Below, piece after piece: positions 31,511 to 43,263 of a DNA stretch of 64,000 nucleotides. The stretch comes from Bombyx mori (Eukaryota > Arthropoda > Insecta > Lepidoptera > Bombycidae). Under the pieces are notes generated by a model. It made no database searches and was not told the origin of the DNA. It saw only the letters and a list, made by a program, of their open reading frames with translations. Position 1 is the stretch's first letter. Each line of letters starts with the position of its first letter. The translations under genes were made by a program, and so were the position numbers. The DNA is taken from positions 11,621,501 through 11,685,500 of the forward strand of contig NC_085120.1 in NCBI RefSeq assembly GCF_030269925.1, written 5' to 3'.

Positions 31511-31712
31511 GTAGAACGTCTTGTGAGTTCGCACGGGTAGGTACCACCATCCTGCCTATTTCTGCCGTGAAGCAGTAATGCGTTTCGGTTTGAAGGGTTG
31601 GGCAGCCGTTGTAACTATACTCAGACCTTAGAGCTCGGCATTTACGTTGTAGATGTCTATAGGCTCCGATAACCACTTAACTTGAGGAGGGCCGTGAAAT
31701 CGTGCTCCCATC
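31511..31712 (+). mobile_element. Bm1 SINE, long class, small deletions
   Basis: ACGTCTTGTGAGTTCGCACG, AGTAATGCGTTTCGG and TGTCTATAGGCTCC. A short deletion removes the CTTATATCTCAAGG block, and the 3' part is diverged. Confidence 0.88.
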
Positions 31713-31954
31713 AAAGTAAAAGTAATTAAAAAAAAACGTCTCGTTATAAAAAATGGGAACACACCAAACAAACCGCAAACAGCGGCCGTGCACTGTGCCA
31801 GTTCAGCATTGCACTAAATTGTACTCCATACATTTCCGACTGGAATCTAACTTAACGTGAAATTTTATCAAAGAAACAGGGACATGTAGTAATAGATTTT
31901 TTGTAACTGCACATCTTCGTAACCTGAAAATTCTTTCTGAAATTTCTACTTCGT

Positions 31955-32073
31955 AACGGTAGGCAGCGGCTTGGCTCTGCCCCTGGCATTGCTGAAGTCT
32001 ATGGGCGACGGTAACCACTCCCCATCAGGTGGGCCGTATGCTCGTATGCCTACAAGGGCAATAAAAAAAAAAA
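31955..32073 (+). mobile_element. LINE 3' tail, TGCCTACAAGGGCAATA family
   Basis: ACGGTAGGCAGCGGCTTGGC to ATGCCTACAAGGGCAATA plus an A tail. Tail-only copy with high similarity to 23704-23824. Confidence 0.85.
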
Positions 32074-32239
32074 TATTTTTGAGTCCTACAATTATTTGAA
32101 TAGCTTTAGGGTGGAAATATTGCAATTAACGGATCACCATCCTTTATCCGATTGAGTTGAAACTGTTGACAGTTCAGAGCAAGGCTTTCATAGAAGCAAG
32201 CAGTTTTAGCAAATGATCATTTCATTTATCATTTCCATA

Positions 32240-32944
32240 CTGTTGATTTATTATGTGTATGTAAGTATATTAGTATGTATTGTGTGTAAGTATGTCTATT
32301 GGTATGAAGTATTCCAGATGGTCTGTATGTATACTAGTGTTAAAATTACGGCACAATCGTATTTATAGTGAAAACCAAAACTAGAACTATAACTATAACT
32401 TGTAGTCAATAATAATTTGCGCAGGAGTTGCCGCCCCTTTCAACATGTCCTCCGCCTGAAGAACAATAGATGAAAGCGTGGCCATCTTGTATCTTTACCA
32501 CTTCGACAAATAAGATGCGCCGGCGACATGTTGCAGGGGGCGTGGTTTAACAGTCTTTGCACACGGCACCCGGATCACCTGATGTGACGTAAAATCGTAT
32601 GATTTCGGTGCTTCGTTGAGATGTGCGAGTTGAATTGCTCACTCGCCACAGGTATATAAATCAGTTAGTTATATATTTCATATTATATGTAAACGGTATA
32701 TATCTGTTTATTGTATGTATATATTTTCTATAATAATGTATTGTCTATAGTACACAGCAACATACCTGATAGATCTTTATATTTTCCAGAATTTCTGTAA
32801 ATTAAACGGTTGTCTGGAAGAGATCGCTTTTAGCGATAAAACCGCCTATTATACAAATGTATCTGGTTTTCACTGTTTTTTGAATGTAAATTGTGTTTTG
32901 GTGTGCAATAAAGTGTATTCTCTCTCTCTCTCTCACTCTCTTTC
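32240..32944 (+). mobile_element. Non-LTR-type element 3' region ending AATAAAG-(CT)n
   Basis: The TGTATGTAAGTATATTAG to GGTATATATCTGTTTATTG region, then GGTTGTCTGGAAGAGATCGC, AGCGATAAAACCGCC, GTGTGCAATAAAGTG and a (CT)n end. It is collinear with the complement of 47088-47720. A GC-richer patch at 32420-32640 is not shared with that copy and is unclassified. Confidence 0.6.
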
Positions 32945-33051
32945 ATTTACCTCATATCGTTGTGGTCGATCTTCACTGTTTTTAGTATTTGTCTATTGCA
33001 TGGAAATATGCATTAACTCACCACCCACTTGGTGTTAAGTTATTACAGATA

Positions 33052-33465
33052 CTAGTAGTCCCGCAGTAGTCGAAATTCGACTATAATTAATTGAAATAGT
33101 AAATTTGTACACTATTATGATTCTATTTTTAAAGACTATTATACTTCTTTATAATACACAATGGAAAAATATTAATAAAGACAAACAATATTTAATCTAT
33201 TCTCAATTTGACCACAGACATCAAGAACAAAAGTTTGACAATAAATAGTATGCATGCGTGTGTGCGTCAAATACATGGTATGTAGTGTGTGTAACGTTTT
33301 CTTTATTGATTTAATGTATCTTTTATGCATTATTTAAAAAAAATATTAGCATTGTGCACTTCTTCTCTATATTCTCTATAAGTGTGGGAAATTTCATACG
33401 CCTCCGTCCGCGCAATTTTCGTAAAAAGGGATACAAAGTTTTTCCTTCACGTATTAATATATAGA
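33052..33465 (-). mobile_element. Helitron-like element, family 1
   Basis: Minus strand: CTAG terminus at the left preceded by the hairpin AGTCGAAATTCGACT, and ATTAATATATAGA (complement of the 5' TC end) at the right. Bounded by host A (33051) and T (33466). Confidence 0.8.
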
Positions 33466-33554
33466 TTAACTGATGTTATAACGTGAATTCAGCCAATGTC
33501 ATTTAATCCAGTGACCGCTTTTCGTTCGGTTAAATCTTCTTCTATAAGTATATC

Positions 33555-33735
33555 GTTCCCTCACTGCTGAAGATCGCGACCAGATGTGACTTTCCTCCAC
33601 AGTGTTCGATCATGGGTGCCATCTACCGCATGGTACAAGACTACCACGTGCTTCCTTGACGGGATCTGAGCATATGGCTGGTGTTCTGCCCACGACGCGC
33701 TTGCCCTCTATGCGACCCAAATTTAATTCATGTCT
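33555..33735 (-). pseudogene. LINE C-terminal fragment (GKIEG...RW family)
   Basis: The minus strand reads RIEGKRVVGRTPA, VKEARGSLVPC and, with frameshifts, WRKVTSGRDLQQ, matching the tail of the fragment at 30090-30325. Confidence 0.5.
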
Positions 33736-33751
33736 GGGAGACTGCGTGATG

Positions 33752-33912
33752 TTTTTTTTATTGCTTAGATGTGTAGACGAGCTCACAGCCCACCTGGTGT
33801 TAAATGCTTACTGTAGCCTATAGACATCTACAACGTAAATGCGCCACACACCTTAAGATATAAGTTCTAAGGTCTCAGTATAGTTACAACGGCTGCCCCA
33901 CCCTTCAAACCG
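33752..33912 (-). mobile_element. Bm1 SINE, truncated at CAAACCG
   Basis: Minus strand: T run, GAGCTCACAGCCCACC, through to GCCCCACCCTTCAAACCG, where similarity stops abruptly. Confidence 0.9.
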
Positions 33913-34337
33913 TCCGAAGAAGCTCATAACACGTTTCCAGAATATTTAAATATGCGACGCCAAATGGAAACTCACAGTACATCCTAGTGAGGTATCTACG
34001 GACCCGGTTCTTGAAAAGAACGAGACTTTCAAAAGGATAATCAACGTGCAACTTTACTTAGGATTGTGTCGTGTTTCTTGAATGTAACGGAAAATTTCTT
34101 GGAAAAAAAATCTTTCCGAAAAAATAAAATTAAGATTTAACGTATTTTTCGCGTCGCAGGACGTGGTTTGGGTTTTTTTTCACGCGACCCGACTTTCTGT
34201 CACGTAGTTGATTGAGTCGGTGGTCATTTCCTTTTGCGTGCTTTTGTCTTAATAAGTAGAGTGGTACTAAAGGTATTACGATGTTTTCTTAAGTGTATTA
34301 AAGCTGTCACCTAATTTTTACTGGTTGGCTGTTTTTT

Positions 34338-34579
34338 CTGGTGGTAGGGCCTCCTGTGAGTACAAGCGGGTAGGTACCACTACCTTGCCTATTTCTGCCG
34401 TGAAGCAGTAATGCGTTTCGGTTTGAAGGGTGGGGCAGCCGTTGTAACTGTACTTGAGACCTTAGAACTTATATCTCAAGGTGGCGCATTTACGTCGTAG
34501 ATGTCTATGGGCTCCAGTAACCGCTTTACACCAGGTGGGCTGTGAGCTCGTCCACCCATCTAAGCAATAAATAAATAAA
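34338..34579 (+). mobile_element. Bm1 SINE, 5'-truncated (long class)
   Basis: Starts CTGGTGGTAGGGCCTCC and ends CCACCCATCTAAGCAATAAA, with an AAAT-repeat tail. Confidence 0.92.
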
Positions 34580-34984
34580 TTTGCAGAAAGTTTTTTAATT
34601 ACACTATTATTTTAAATTCTCATGAAAAAGTCCTATAACCTAATTAAATCACTACTATATTGTAAAGTTAGCGTGCTTATAAGTAATCACACAGTTAATT
34701 TATATTAAATATTTAATGGGTGAACTGGGATAAGGTATATTTAAATACATAGTAAATTATTTATATTAGTCACGATACAAAATTTACGATTTGTTATCAT
34801 TAAAAATTAGGTTTCTAACGTTGATTTTTTTCGAGTTCACGGGCTACCCGTTTTAAAGGGGCTATAAAAGGTCAGGAGTGTTACAACGTGGAAAATGTAT
34901 TTACTTTGAGTCATAAGTACAAATTCACTAGTTTACTATAATAAATAGCATTTATCGTAGACCGAAACACTTGGGATATGGATT

Positions 34985-35350
34985 CTTTTTTTTTATGGCT
35001 TAGATGTGTAGACGACTCACAGACCACCTGGTGTTAAGTGGTTACTGGAGCCCATAGACATGTACAACGTAAAAGCGCCACCCACCTTGAGATATAGGTA
35101 TAGATATAGGTGGTAGGACTTCTTGTGAGTCCGCACAGATAGGTACCACCACCCTGCCTATTTCTCCCGTGAAGCAGTAAATCGTTTCGGTTTGAAGGAT
35201 GGGTCAGCCGTTGTAACTATACTTGAGACCTTAGAACTTATATCTCAAGGTGGGTGGCGCAATTACGTTGTAGATGTCTATGGACTCCAGTAACCACTTA
35301 ACACCAGGTGGGCTGTGAGCTCGTCCACACATCTAAGCAATAAAAAAAAA
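34985..35350. mobile_element. Inverted pair of Bm1 SINEs
   Basis: A short Bm1 on the minus strand (34985-35097) and a long-class Bm1 on the plus strand (35108-35350) sit head to head, only about 10 bp apart, both with A-rich tails pointing outward. The ~100-bp arms are near-complementary. TCTCCCGTG and AAATCG variants distinguish the plus copy. Confidence 0.88.
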
Positions 35351-35359
35351 CAATTATAT

Positions 35360-35551
35360 CACGGCTTGGTGCTAAGCGGTGTCTGGAGCTAACAGACTTC
35401 ACAAGTGAACGCCCCCACTTTTGACAGAGAACTGAAGTCTCAATTCCATAGTATTACTTACTGCTGTAGTACTCCTCAATATAGAACGCGTGACTGGTTC
35501 GCGGCAAAGATAGACAAGAAGGTGAGCTATTCATAGAGCTGACAATACCAG
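35360..35551 (-). repeat. Very old Bm1-like sequence
   Basis: GGCTTGGTGCTAAGCGGTGTC, GAAGTCTCAATTCC and TTACTTACTGCTGTAG keep the order of minus-strand Bm1 blocks. Confidence 0.4.
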
Positions 35552-35559
35552 CAAAGGAA

Positions 35560-36872
35560 TCCCAACCGGCGCCCTCTTCTTTAATATCGCGAAGGCGTTC
35601 GACAAAGTCTGGCACAACGGTTTGATCTACAAACTGTACAACATGGGAGTGCCAGACAGACTCGTACTCATCATACAAGACTTCTTGTCAAACCGTTTGT
35701 TTCGATATCGAGTAGAGGGAACTCGCTCTCGTCCCCGTCAACTGACTGCCGGAGTCCCGCAAGACTCCGCGCTCTCCCCGTTATTATTTAGTTTGTATAT
35801 CAATGATATAACCCGGTCGCCGGAGACCCATCTAGCGCTCTTCGCCGATGACACGGCTATCTGGCTATCTACTACTCGTGTAGGAAGATGTCGTTGCTTC
35901 ATCGGCGACTCCAGATCGCAGTAGCCACCATGAGACAGTGGTTCCGGAAGTGGCCAATCGACATCAACCCCAGCAACAAAAGCACAGCGGTGCTCTTCAA
36001 AAGGGGTCGCCCTCCGAACACCACTTCGAGCATCCCACTCCTTAATAGGCGCGCAAACACCTCCGCCCTTAGCCCCATCACTCTCTTTGGCCAGCCCATA
36101 CCGTGGGCCTCGAAAATCAAATACCTAGGCGTCACCCTCGACAGAGGGATGACATTCCGTCCCCACATTAAAACGGTACGCGACCGTGCTGCGTTTATAC
36201 TAGGACGACTCTACCCAATATTTTGTAGTCGAAGCAAACTGTCCCTCCGTAATATGGTAACTCTCTACAAAACTTGCATACGCCCCGTCATGACGTATGT
36301 AAGCGTAGTGTTCGCTCACGTAGCCCGCACCCACTTAAAATCCCTTCAGGTTATTCAATTCCGATTCTGCAGGATAGCTGTTGGAGCACCATGGTTCCTG
36401 AGGAACGTGGATCTCCACGATGACCTGGAGCTCGACTCAGTTAGTAAGTATCTACAGTCGGCATCGCTGCGCCATTTTGAGAAGGCGGCACGACATGAGA
36501 ACCCTCTCATCGTAGCCGCTGGTAACTACATACCCGACCTAGTAGACCGAATGGTAAACCGTCGACGTCACCCAAAGCACGTCATTACGGATCCTCCTGA
36601 TCCATTAACGGTGCTTTTAGGCACCATAAGGCACGGTCACCGTCCTCGTCGAACCCGAGCGAACTAACCCATAGACACAGCCCACTGAGTTTCTCGCCGG
36701 ATCTTCTCAGTGGGTCGCATTTCCGATCCTGTGGTAGATTCTGCGAAGCACTGCTCTTGCTAGGGTCAGTGTTAGCAACTCTCCGGTTTGAGCCCCGTGA
36801 GCTCACCTACAAACGTTAGGGTGAAGCTGAAATAGCCTCTCAAGGCTATCAGCATAGGTAGGGAAAAAAAAT
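35560..36872 (+). mobile_element. 5'-truncated BMC1-like LINE, 8-bp TSD
   Basis: 1.3 kb: the second half of a reverse transcriptase, then a 3' UTR (AACCCATAGACACAGCCCAC, TATCAGCATAGGTAGGG) and a short A tail. CAAAGGAA flanks both sides (35552-35559, 36873-36880). It is a close relative of the intact LINE at 14.5 kb. Confidence 0.9.
35587..36667 (+). pseudogene. BMC1-like reverse transcriptase, C-terminal half, one frameshift
   Basis: The first frame reads IAKAFDKVWHNGLIYKLYNM, GVPQDSALSPLLFSLYIND and FADDTAIW. A frameshift near 35870 moves to a frame reading RQWFRKWPIDINPSNKS, KIKYLGVTLDRGMTF, CIRPVMTYVSVVFAHVA and APWFLRNVDLHDDLEL to the stop at 36665. The catalytic FADD is present, but fingers, palm N-terminus, endonuclease and ORF1 are gone through 5' truncation. 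The GVPQD variant differs from the usual GVPQG, which would probably harm activity. Confidence 0.85.
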
Positions 36873-36880
36873 CAAAGGAA

Positions 36881-37596
36881 GTACCGTGGGTATCCATAAA
36901 GCTCTAAACAAGGATCAAAACCCTTAAGAAAACTCTCTTAATCTTTAAATCCGAATCAAAGTACAGCTCGTAAAAAAATAAATAACAAACCGTTAATACG
37001 CCGTATAAAATTTCTATTAATAAGCGAATTACGTCCAAGTAACGAAGTGTAGCCTTAATAAATGGTAATTTATACTGGATATCTGTCTCAAGGCGCGAAC
37101 AAGGCCCTAACGAGGCTTCTCCTACCCTCCATTTTTCCTCCCAATTTGATGTTATAAATTGGTTGGCCTTTCGCTGTTTGTCTATTTATTGCGGTCCCGT
37201 ATTATTTAGGGGATTAAACCGATGATCTTTGCTTGGATAGGTCACGCTGTTGGTCACATTGGATTATTAGTAGACAAAGTTGGGTTTGTTCGCCAACAAA
37301 GTTTATGAAAAGTCAGCGTCAGTCGTTTTGAGACTAAACAACATGGGTGTAATTTTAGTATTTTATTCTTTATTGTACACACAGTTAATATTACAGTAAT
37401 TGCGTAAGATATAAAAAATGGCGAGCTTAACTCAACAATTGAGTTTTCTACCAGCTAACCGTTCTTAACGAAGGAAAGCTTTAAATGAGTGGGTAGAAGA
37501 ATACAATCTAATTTTAATTGTAAAGCAGAAAATTTTATCGAAACAACCTATTTCGTGCTAGTGCTGGTGAGTATCGACACCTATACTTGAGACTAG
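36881..37596. other. No recognised feature
   Basis: AT-rich with a more mixed patch at 37080-37270. No gene or repeat recognised. Confidence 0.4.
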
Positions 37597-37734
37597 TAAC
37601 TATAATTGAGACCTTAGAACTTATATCTCAAGGTGTGTTGCGCATTTACGTTGTAGATGTCTATGGGCTCTAGTGAGCACTTAACAGCAGGTGGGCTGTG
37701 AGCTCGTCCATCTATCTAAGCAATAAATAAAAAA
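37597..37734 (+). mobile_element. Bm1 SINE, short class
   Basis: Starts TAACTATAATTGAGACC and runs to ATCTAAGCAATAAATAAAAA. Confidence 0.88.
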
Positions 37735-37868
37735 CCCGCCGCGCGTCATATTTACTAGACTAGACTTAGTAAGCGGAGCCTATCTTTTTAGTAAAGCTCT
37801 ATACCTCATATACATTAATCTTGTTTTTTTGATTTTTTTTAATCTTAATTACACCCAGAAATTAAAAA

Positions 37869-38120
37869 TTTTTTTTTTTTTTTTATTGCTTAGATGTGTG
37901 GACGAGCTCACAGCCCACCTGGTGTTAAGTGGTTACTGGAGCCCATAGACATCTACAACGTAAATGCGCCACACACCTTGAGATATAGTTCTAAGGTCTC
38001 AGTATAGTCACAACGGCTGCCCCACCCTTCAAACCGAAACGCACCACCGCTTCACGGCAGAAATAGGCGGGGCGGTGGTACCTACCCGTGCGGACTCACA
38101 AGAGGTCCTACCACCAGTAA
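37869..38120 (-). mobile_element. Bm1 SINE, 5'-truncated (long class)
   Basis: Minus strand: 15-nt T run, complete long-class body to GGTCCTACCACCAGTAA. Little divergence, so young. Confidence 0.93.
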
Positions 38121-38284
38121 GTAATACAGATGAAACAATTTAAATGTTAATTGCAAAAGGCTTCACACATTAATTTATTTCCAGCAAAGCTGATTTTCAG
38201 TAAACTAGGCTGTAGAAAGTAAATAGCTAATTAAACAAAGTACTGGTTTTTTTTAATAAAAAATGAAGCATTTCATAATTGTGG

Positions 38285-38346
38285 GGATATCGACGAAGGG
38301 AAGATCTTCCACCGAGCGGGTGATGTTGCTCGGTAGACCGACGGTT
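38285..38346 (-). repeat. Dispersed repeat of unknown class, copy 3
   Basis: The complement of GGGAAGATCTTCCACCGAGC and TTGCTCGGTAGACCGA matches 53640-53690 and 23870-23910. It abuts the LINE fragment's target duplication at 38347. Confidence 0.6.
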
Positions 38347-38354
38347 AGAATGTT

Positions 38355-38548
38355 TTTCTTACCTAAGCTGATAGCCTTGAGAGGCTATGTCAGCGTAACG
38401 TGTAGGTGAGCTCTCGGGACTCAAAGCAGTAGGCATTGCTGACACTAACCCTAGCAAGAGCAGTGCTTCACAGAATCTACCAGCGGATCGAAAACGCAAA
38501 CCCACCGAGAAAATCCGGCGAGAAACTCAGTGGTCTGCGTCTATGGGC
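38355..38548 (-). mobile_element. BMC1-like LINE 3' end, 8-bp TSD
   Basis: Minus strand: TTACCTAAGCTGATAGCC, GTAGGTGAGCTC, AAGAGCAGTGCTTCACAG and GAGAAACTCAGTGG. AGAATGTT flanks it at 38347-38354 and 38549-38556. Confidence 0.88.
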
Positions 38549-38715
38549 AGAATGTTGTTGTTCGGAACTTGTATCTATGCAAGCTTATCTTGAAAATGTC
38601 GTAAGCGAGATTCAGGAATCTTTAAAAATATCTTGTGCTATGTAAAGGCTATACGCCACAGTAATAAAAAAAAATACAGCCTTTTAACTCACATTTAATT
38701 TTGTTCTGCATACGT

Positions 38716-38846
38716 CACCAATCTTGCGACATGAGTTCTAAAATCTCAGTTTTAAAAGTACAACGCAACGGCTGCCCCACCCTTAAAACTCACCGTTCAA
38801 ATTGAAATGCATTACTGTTTCACGGCAGAATTAGTTGCACCTTATT
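38716..38846 (-). repeat. Old Bm1 fragment
   Basis: GAGTTCTAAAATCTCAG, GGCTGCCCCACCC, CATTACTGTTTCACGGCAG. Diverged, with a small insertion. Confidence 0.6.
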
Positions 38847-39418
38847 TCCACCGAGAAATAAAAATGAAACTTGAAAACGATTTCAATTTTTAAATGTCAC
38901 CTTATACATACTCGTATATTATTTCACTGATTCCTGATTCCATTGATTCCGAATCACTATCGAGTCATAATATAGAATGAATATTCTCGAAAAAATTGCA
39001 TTTCAATGTCCAAATAATCAGTATCGGCTCATTCGCCTTACAAGGCGATATAAAAAACAGTTCTTATATATAATTTTTTACCGTTTAATTATTTCATTTA
39101 TTCCACGAATATCCAATACATTCTACCACCAATTTTTATGCAATATATATCAGAGAGCCAAAAGCTTGCCACCAACACCTAAAGTGATGACAACGACTAC
39201 TCCTCAAGAGTGACACAGATAAAGAAGAAGAAGATATAATATTACCAAGCTTTAATGTGTACAATAAAAAAATATTAAATATTTCGTTAGTTGTTTTAAA
39301 TAACGCCATTAACCAAAACAAAAGACAGTATGTTATTAATTAAATCAATCTTGAGCTATCTGTTAATTATAGTTGAATTTCGATTAATGTATCTCTAACA
39401 GTGTTAATTCTACTGACT

Positions 39419-39666
39419 TTTTTTTTTTTATTGCTTAGATGGGTGGACGAGCTCACAGCCCACCTGGTGTTAAGTGGTTATTGGAGCCCATAGACATCTA
39501 CAACGTAAATGCGCCACCCACCTTGAGATGCAAGCTCTACGATCTCAGTATAATTACAACGGCTGCCCCACCCTTCAAACCGAAACGCATTACTGCTTCA
39601 CGGCAGAAATAGGCAGGGCGGTGGTACCTACCCGCGCGGACTCACAAGAGGTCCTACCACCAGTAA
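39419..39666 (-). mobile_element. Bm1 SINE, 5'-truncated (long class)
   Basis: Minus strand: T run, GATGGGTGGACGAGCTCAC, body, ending GGTCCTACCACCAGTA. Confidence 0.93.
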
Positions 39667-41078
39667 AAATTTAAATTTTGTACAACTAAAAAAAAGGCAA
39701 CCGAGACTAGTTAGACAACAATTTCTCTGTATTATTCATTAATTAATTCGAAGACAAAAAATACCAAGAGATAATCTACATCACTTAATAAGCGTGGAAC
39801 GAAAACGAAATATTAAGAATCTCATTTCGAGACGAATTTATCTGAGGACGTCGCCGTTATAACAAAAACAAGAATGAATCTAATAAATGAAATCGAAATT
39901 CAAAAAGAACCTTCGAAATCCTTCTGAGCGAAAAAAAAAAACTCCTTCCCCGCGAACGTTAGCGATATGAAAATTTAATTTTCTTATACGTTAGAAGGTA
40001 CAGTTATAAAATTGTACGCTCAGGTAAATCATAAAACTCGTATACAAGGAATGTGAAATATAATTTACTGGAACGTAAAAGAAAAAAATACGTATTTAAG
40101 TTCATCTCTGAGCGAGGACGAAGTTGATTTGTTTTCATTTTTATTTTGCTTACGTGTATTGTGTTTGTTCTATGTTGCATTTAACAACGAATGCGGACCA
40201 AAAACAACGTTTGAATTAATTAATTCCTTTATAAGCTTTTTGACATGACAACGTCTCATAAACAACATGACTCATGCGGCGTTACCTCGCTCTGAGGCGT
40301 TCCATTTAAGGCTTGAAGTGCAAGCGAGAGCACGCAACGAGCGATAAAGAGGCACAATCGGCCTCCGCGTTCGGCAGCGTTCGACATCTGTCTCTCTCCT
40401 ACTTGAGTGAGCGATGCGTCCGCGTGGACAGCTGCTATACAATAATACATTTACATGTTTTTGAAGTTCAGTGAAAAGTGAATGTGGTGTCAATTGTCCA
40501 TACAAAATATCTATCAAACAAATAAAATTAAAATTTTCTTTTGAAAAATGAAACCATTCCATTTCAATATATAAATGAATCTGCAAGCTTAAATTTGGCT
40601 TGGTTTTAAGTTTATACTGGAGTCCATAGACATCAAAACATATTACTACCTATTATTAAACCTATTACTACTAGGAAAATCTACCGAATGGTAATATTGG
40701 ACTTTTTGGCGAACGCGAGGAGTGGAGTTGTGTGATTTGTTTTATCGTGTCTATTTAGTGTTTCTTCAGGTTTAAATGTGTAATAGCGGTGGTTTATTAA
40801 CTGTTTAGTATCTGTGAAAGTACACAAATGTGGGATAATGAAACAAAGCCGCTGGACGTAATCGGGATCCTTCAAAAAGTTCACTGAAAAAATCTCAGTA
40901 AAAGACCACCATTTTACTGAGATTATATTTCATCCCATATCATTTCATTTTATTTCATCCCAGTCGATTAATGTCTCAAATTAATCATCTTCTCTTCATT
41001 TCACTCCATATTATCATTTTTCACAACAAAAAAAAGAATATAAATTAAAATAAGACATGACCTAAAGCTCTTAGTTCA
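39667..41078. other. Mostly unrecognised; CpG-rich patch 40260-40440
   Basis: AT-rich except for 40260-40440, which is CpG-richer and contains a GTCTCTCTCCTACTTGAGTG run. A tiny Bm1 remnant (ACTGGAGTCCATAGACATC) lies at 40616-40636. No gene found. Confidence 0.4.
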
Positions 41079-41565
41079 TCATCATCATCATCAGCCTTTA
41101 TCTGCCCACTGCTGGACATAGGCCTTCCCTAATGCCTTCCACATAATGCGGTCCTCCGCCTTCCGCATCCAACGACTTCCCGCCGTGCGCACTAAGTCGT
41201 CAGTCCACCTGGTTGGAGGACGCCCCACGCTCCTTATACCCATCCGTGGTCTCCATTCGAGGACTTTCCTCCCCCACCTGGCGTCGCTGGCTCGACAGAT
41301 GTGACCGGCCCATTGCCACTTCAGCCTGCTAACTTTGAGAGCTATGTCGTCGACTTTGGTTCTCCGTCGAATTTCTTCGTTCCGGATTTTGTCCCTTAGA
41401 GAAATACCTAGCATAGCTCTCTCCATCGCCCGCTGTGCGACTCTTAACTTATGGGCCAGCCCTGCCGTCAGTGTCCAGGTTTCCGCGCCGTAGGTCATAG
41501 CGGGGAGAATGCACTGGTTAAAGACTTTTGTCTTCAGGCAGCTCTTAGTTACCAGGTCATAAAAT
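41079..41565 (-). pseudogene. RTE-like LINE C-terminus, 5'-truncated
   Basis: An uninterrupted 135-codon minus-strand frame (41091-41498) begins MTYGAETWTLTAGL and continues AMLGISLRDKIRNEEIRRRT, LKWQWAGHICR, VLEWRPRMG, GRPPTRWTDDL and KAYVQQWADKG-stop. This is the post-catalytic tail of an RTE-type reverse transcriptase. The 3' end is the ATC/GAT trinucleotide run at 41079-41094, as expected for RTE. The catalytic core is missing, so the copy is dead although locally open, implying a young insertion. Confidence 0.82.
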
Positions 41566-41844
41566 TCCTTAAAAAAAGTTGGTGATATTTACTAATGCGG
41601 GTTCACAATGCACCCTACTGCGAATTAAAATGCTGAAAGTACAGCTGAAGTACAGATGTGTAGCAAAACAAAATTATTTACAAAAGTCGTTTAAAATTTC
41701 ATCAACGATAAAATATGTAGCATAATCCCTTGAAGTGGCTTATAAAGAACTCAATTAACGCAACACAAAAAATAAACCATAACTCGTTTAATGACATAAT
41801 AAAAACCAATTGAATTCTAAAGTACACACTCTCTTGTCTCTCTT

Positions 41845-42020
41845 TCTCGATCGGTCCCTCACTGCTGAGGATCGTGTCTCCGTTCGATTTCATCAACCAG
41901 CTGTCTCTATCGATCCCGTTTTGTAGCTTGATGGAGTGCGTCGCTGACAGGTAACTCCGCCATAGACGGTCCTAAGCCCGGTTTGCGAAAGGAGGAGGGT
42001 TGGCTAGTGAACGACGTATA
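41845..42020 (-). pseudogene. LINE C-terminal fragment
   Basis: The minus strand reads LVDEIERRHDPQQ-stop-GTDRER after a diverged SDALHQATKRDR, the same ending as GHDPQT at 30298. Old, short remnant. Confidence 0.5.
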
Positions 42021-42548
42021 CCAAACACCACCACAGAAAAAGACAGCCATAAAATACGCCCACGCAGAGCAGTAGGCGGCGGTGAAATAACCTACTCAAC
42101 CATGTAGGCTCCGGAGGCAATGGGGACTAAATACCCCCAAAACAACCCAACGTAGAAGGAAATGGGAACCCACTACGATCAAACTCCCAAGAGAACTCCA
42201 TGGAAAAGGTCAAACTACCCACAGAAGAGCAAAAAATCTGTTCAACATCCAACAAACACGACCAATAGTAAAATTATTTACCATTTACATCCAAAATGCC
42301 TATTCCAAACCTACCTATTTCTGACTTTAATTAGTGGGGATTACCTAAAATGTTAATTATAATTAAAACATAACAAATTTATGGGCGACCGGACAGAATT
42401 ATAAGCAAATTCCTTTAGGGACCTGACCCTTTCGTTGTATCACCTTTGTATAGTTGTTTAATTTCATAGTTTTTGTCAAGGTAAACAGTTGAGCTTTAGG
42501 ATTATCCACAAACTTTTGGGTATTATTTTGTTGTTTTTTTAAAGGTTA
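42021..42548. other. No recognised feature
   Basis: A mixed-composition patch at 42020-42230 carries no recognised family. The rest is AT-rich. Confidence 0.35.
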
Positions 42549-42980
42549 CTAGTGGTCGCCCGGTAGTCGAAATTCGACTATAATTAATTGAAATTATAAG
42601 TTTGTACACTATTATGATTCTATTTTCAAAGACTTATTATACTTCTGTAATCACAAATTTCGCTAAGACTACACTATAGAAAAATATTAATAAAGACAAA
42701 CAATATTTAATCTATATTCTCAATTTGACCACAGACGTGAAGAACAAAAGTTTGACATTAATAAATAGTATGAATGCGTGTGTGTATCAAATACATGGTA
42801 GTGTGTGTAACGTTTTCTTTATTGATTTAATGTATCTTTTATGCATTATTTAAAAAAAAATTAGCATTGTGCACTTCTTCTCTATATTCTCTATAAGTGT
42901 GGAAAATTTCATACTCCTCCGTCCGCGCAATTTTCGTAAAAAGGGATACAAAGTTTTTGCTTCACGTATTAATATATAGA
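42549..42980 (-). mobile_element. Helitron-like element, family 1
   Basis: Minus strand: CTAG with the GTCGAAATTCGAC hairpin at the left, complement of the TCTATATATTAATACG start at the right, host A (42548) and T (42981). Well preserved. Confidence 0.82.
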
Positions 42981-43107
42981 TAGATATCAAACAAGACTGC
43001 TGATACGTGGCTTTGTTTCTGTATGCCCATTTTAAATGCAAATTAATCAGTGCTTCCCAATTTAAATGTTAACAAAACTGTTAGTCCAATGAAATCGACT
43101 TCGTTCT

Positions 43108-43262
43108 GTCTATTGACTGACTCGGTGTTGCAGTAATTATCGCCCCTGACTGTTGTGCCGAGGGTCGTAGGTTCGATTCCCACATTGGACAAACATTGTG
43201 GGATGAACAGGTTTGTTTGCTTTTTGTCTGGGTGTTTATTATCTATGAATATATTTTGTAAG
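43108..43262 (+). mobile_element. tRNA-derived SINE head fused to Bm1
   Basis: ACTCGGTGTTGCAGTAATTA, TGCCGAGGGTCG and the B box GGTTCGATTCCCAC, then a GTCTGGGTGTTTATTATCT body. This is the head and body of a second, widespread lepidopteran SINE type. It runs straight into a Bm1 head at 43264. Confidence 0.7.
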
Positions 43263-43263
43263 T

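Noticed and set aside
43120..43195. Possible tRNA gene on the plus strand
   Set aside because: Only the pol III boxes are tRNA-like; this is the head of a SINE.
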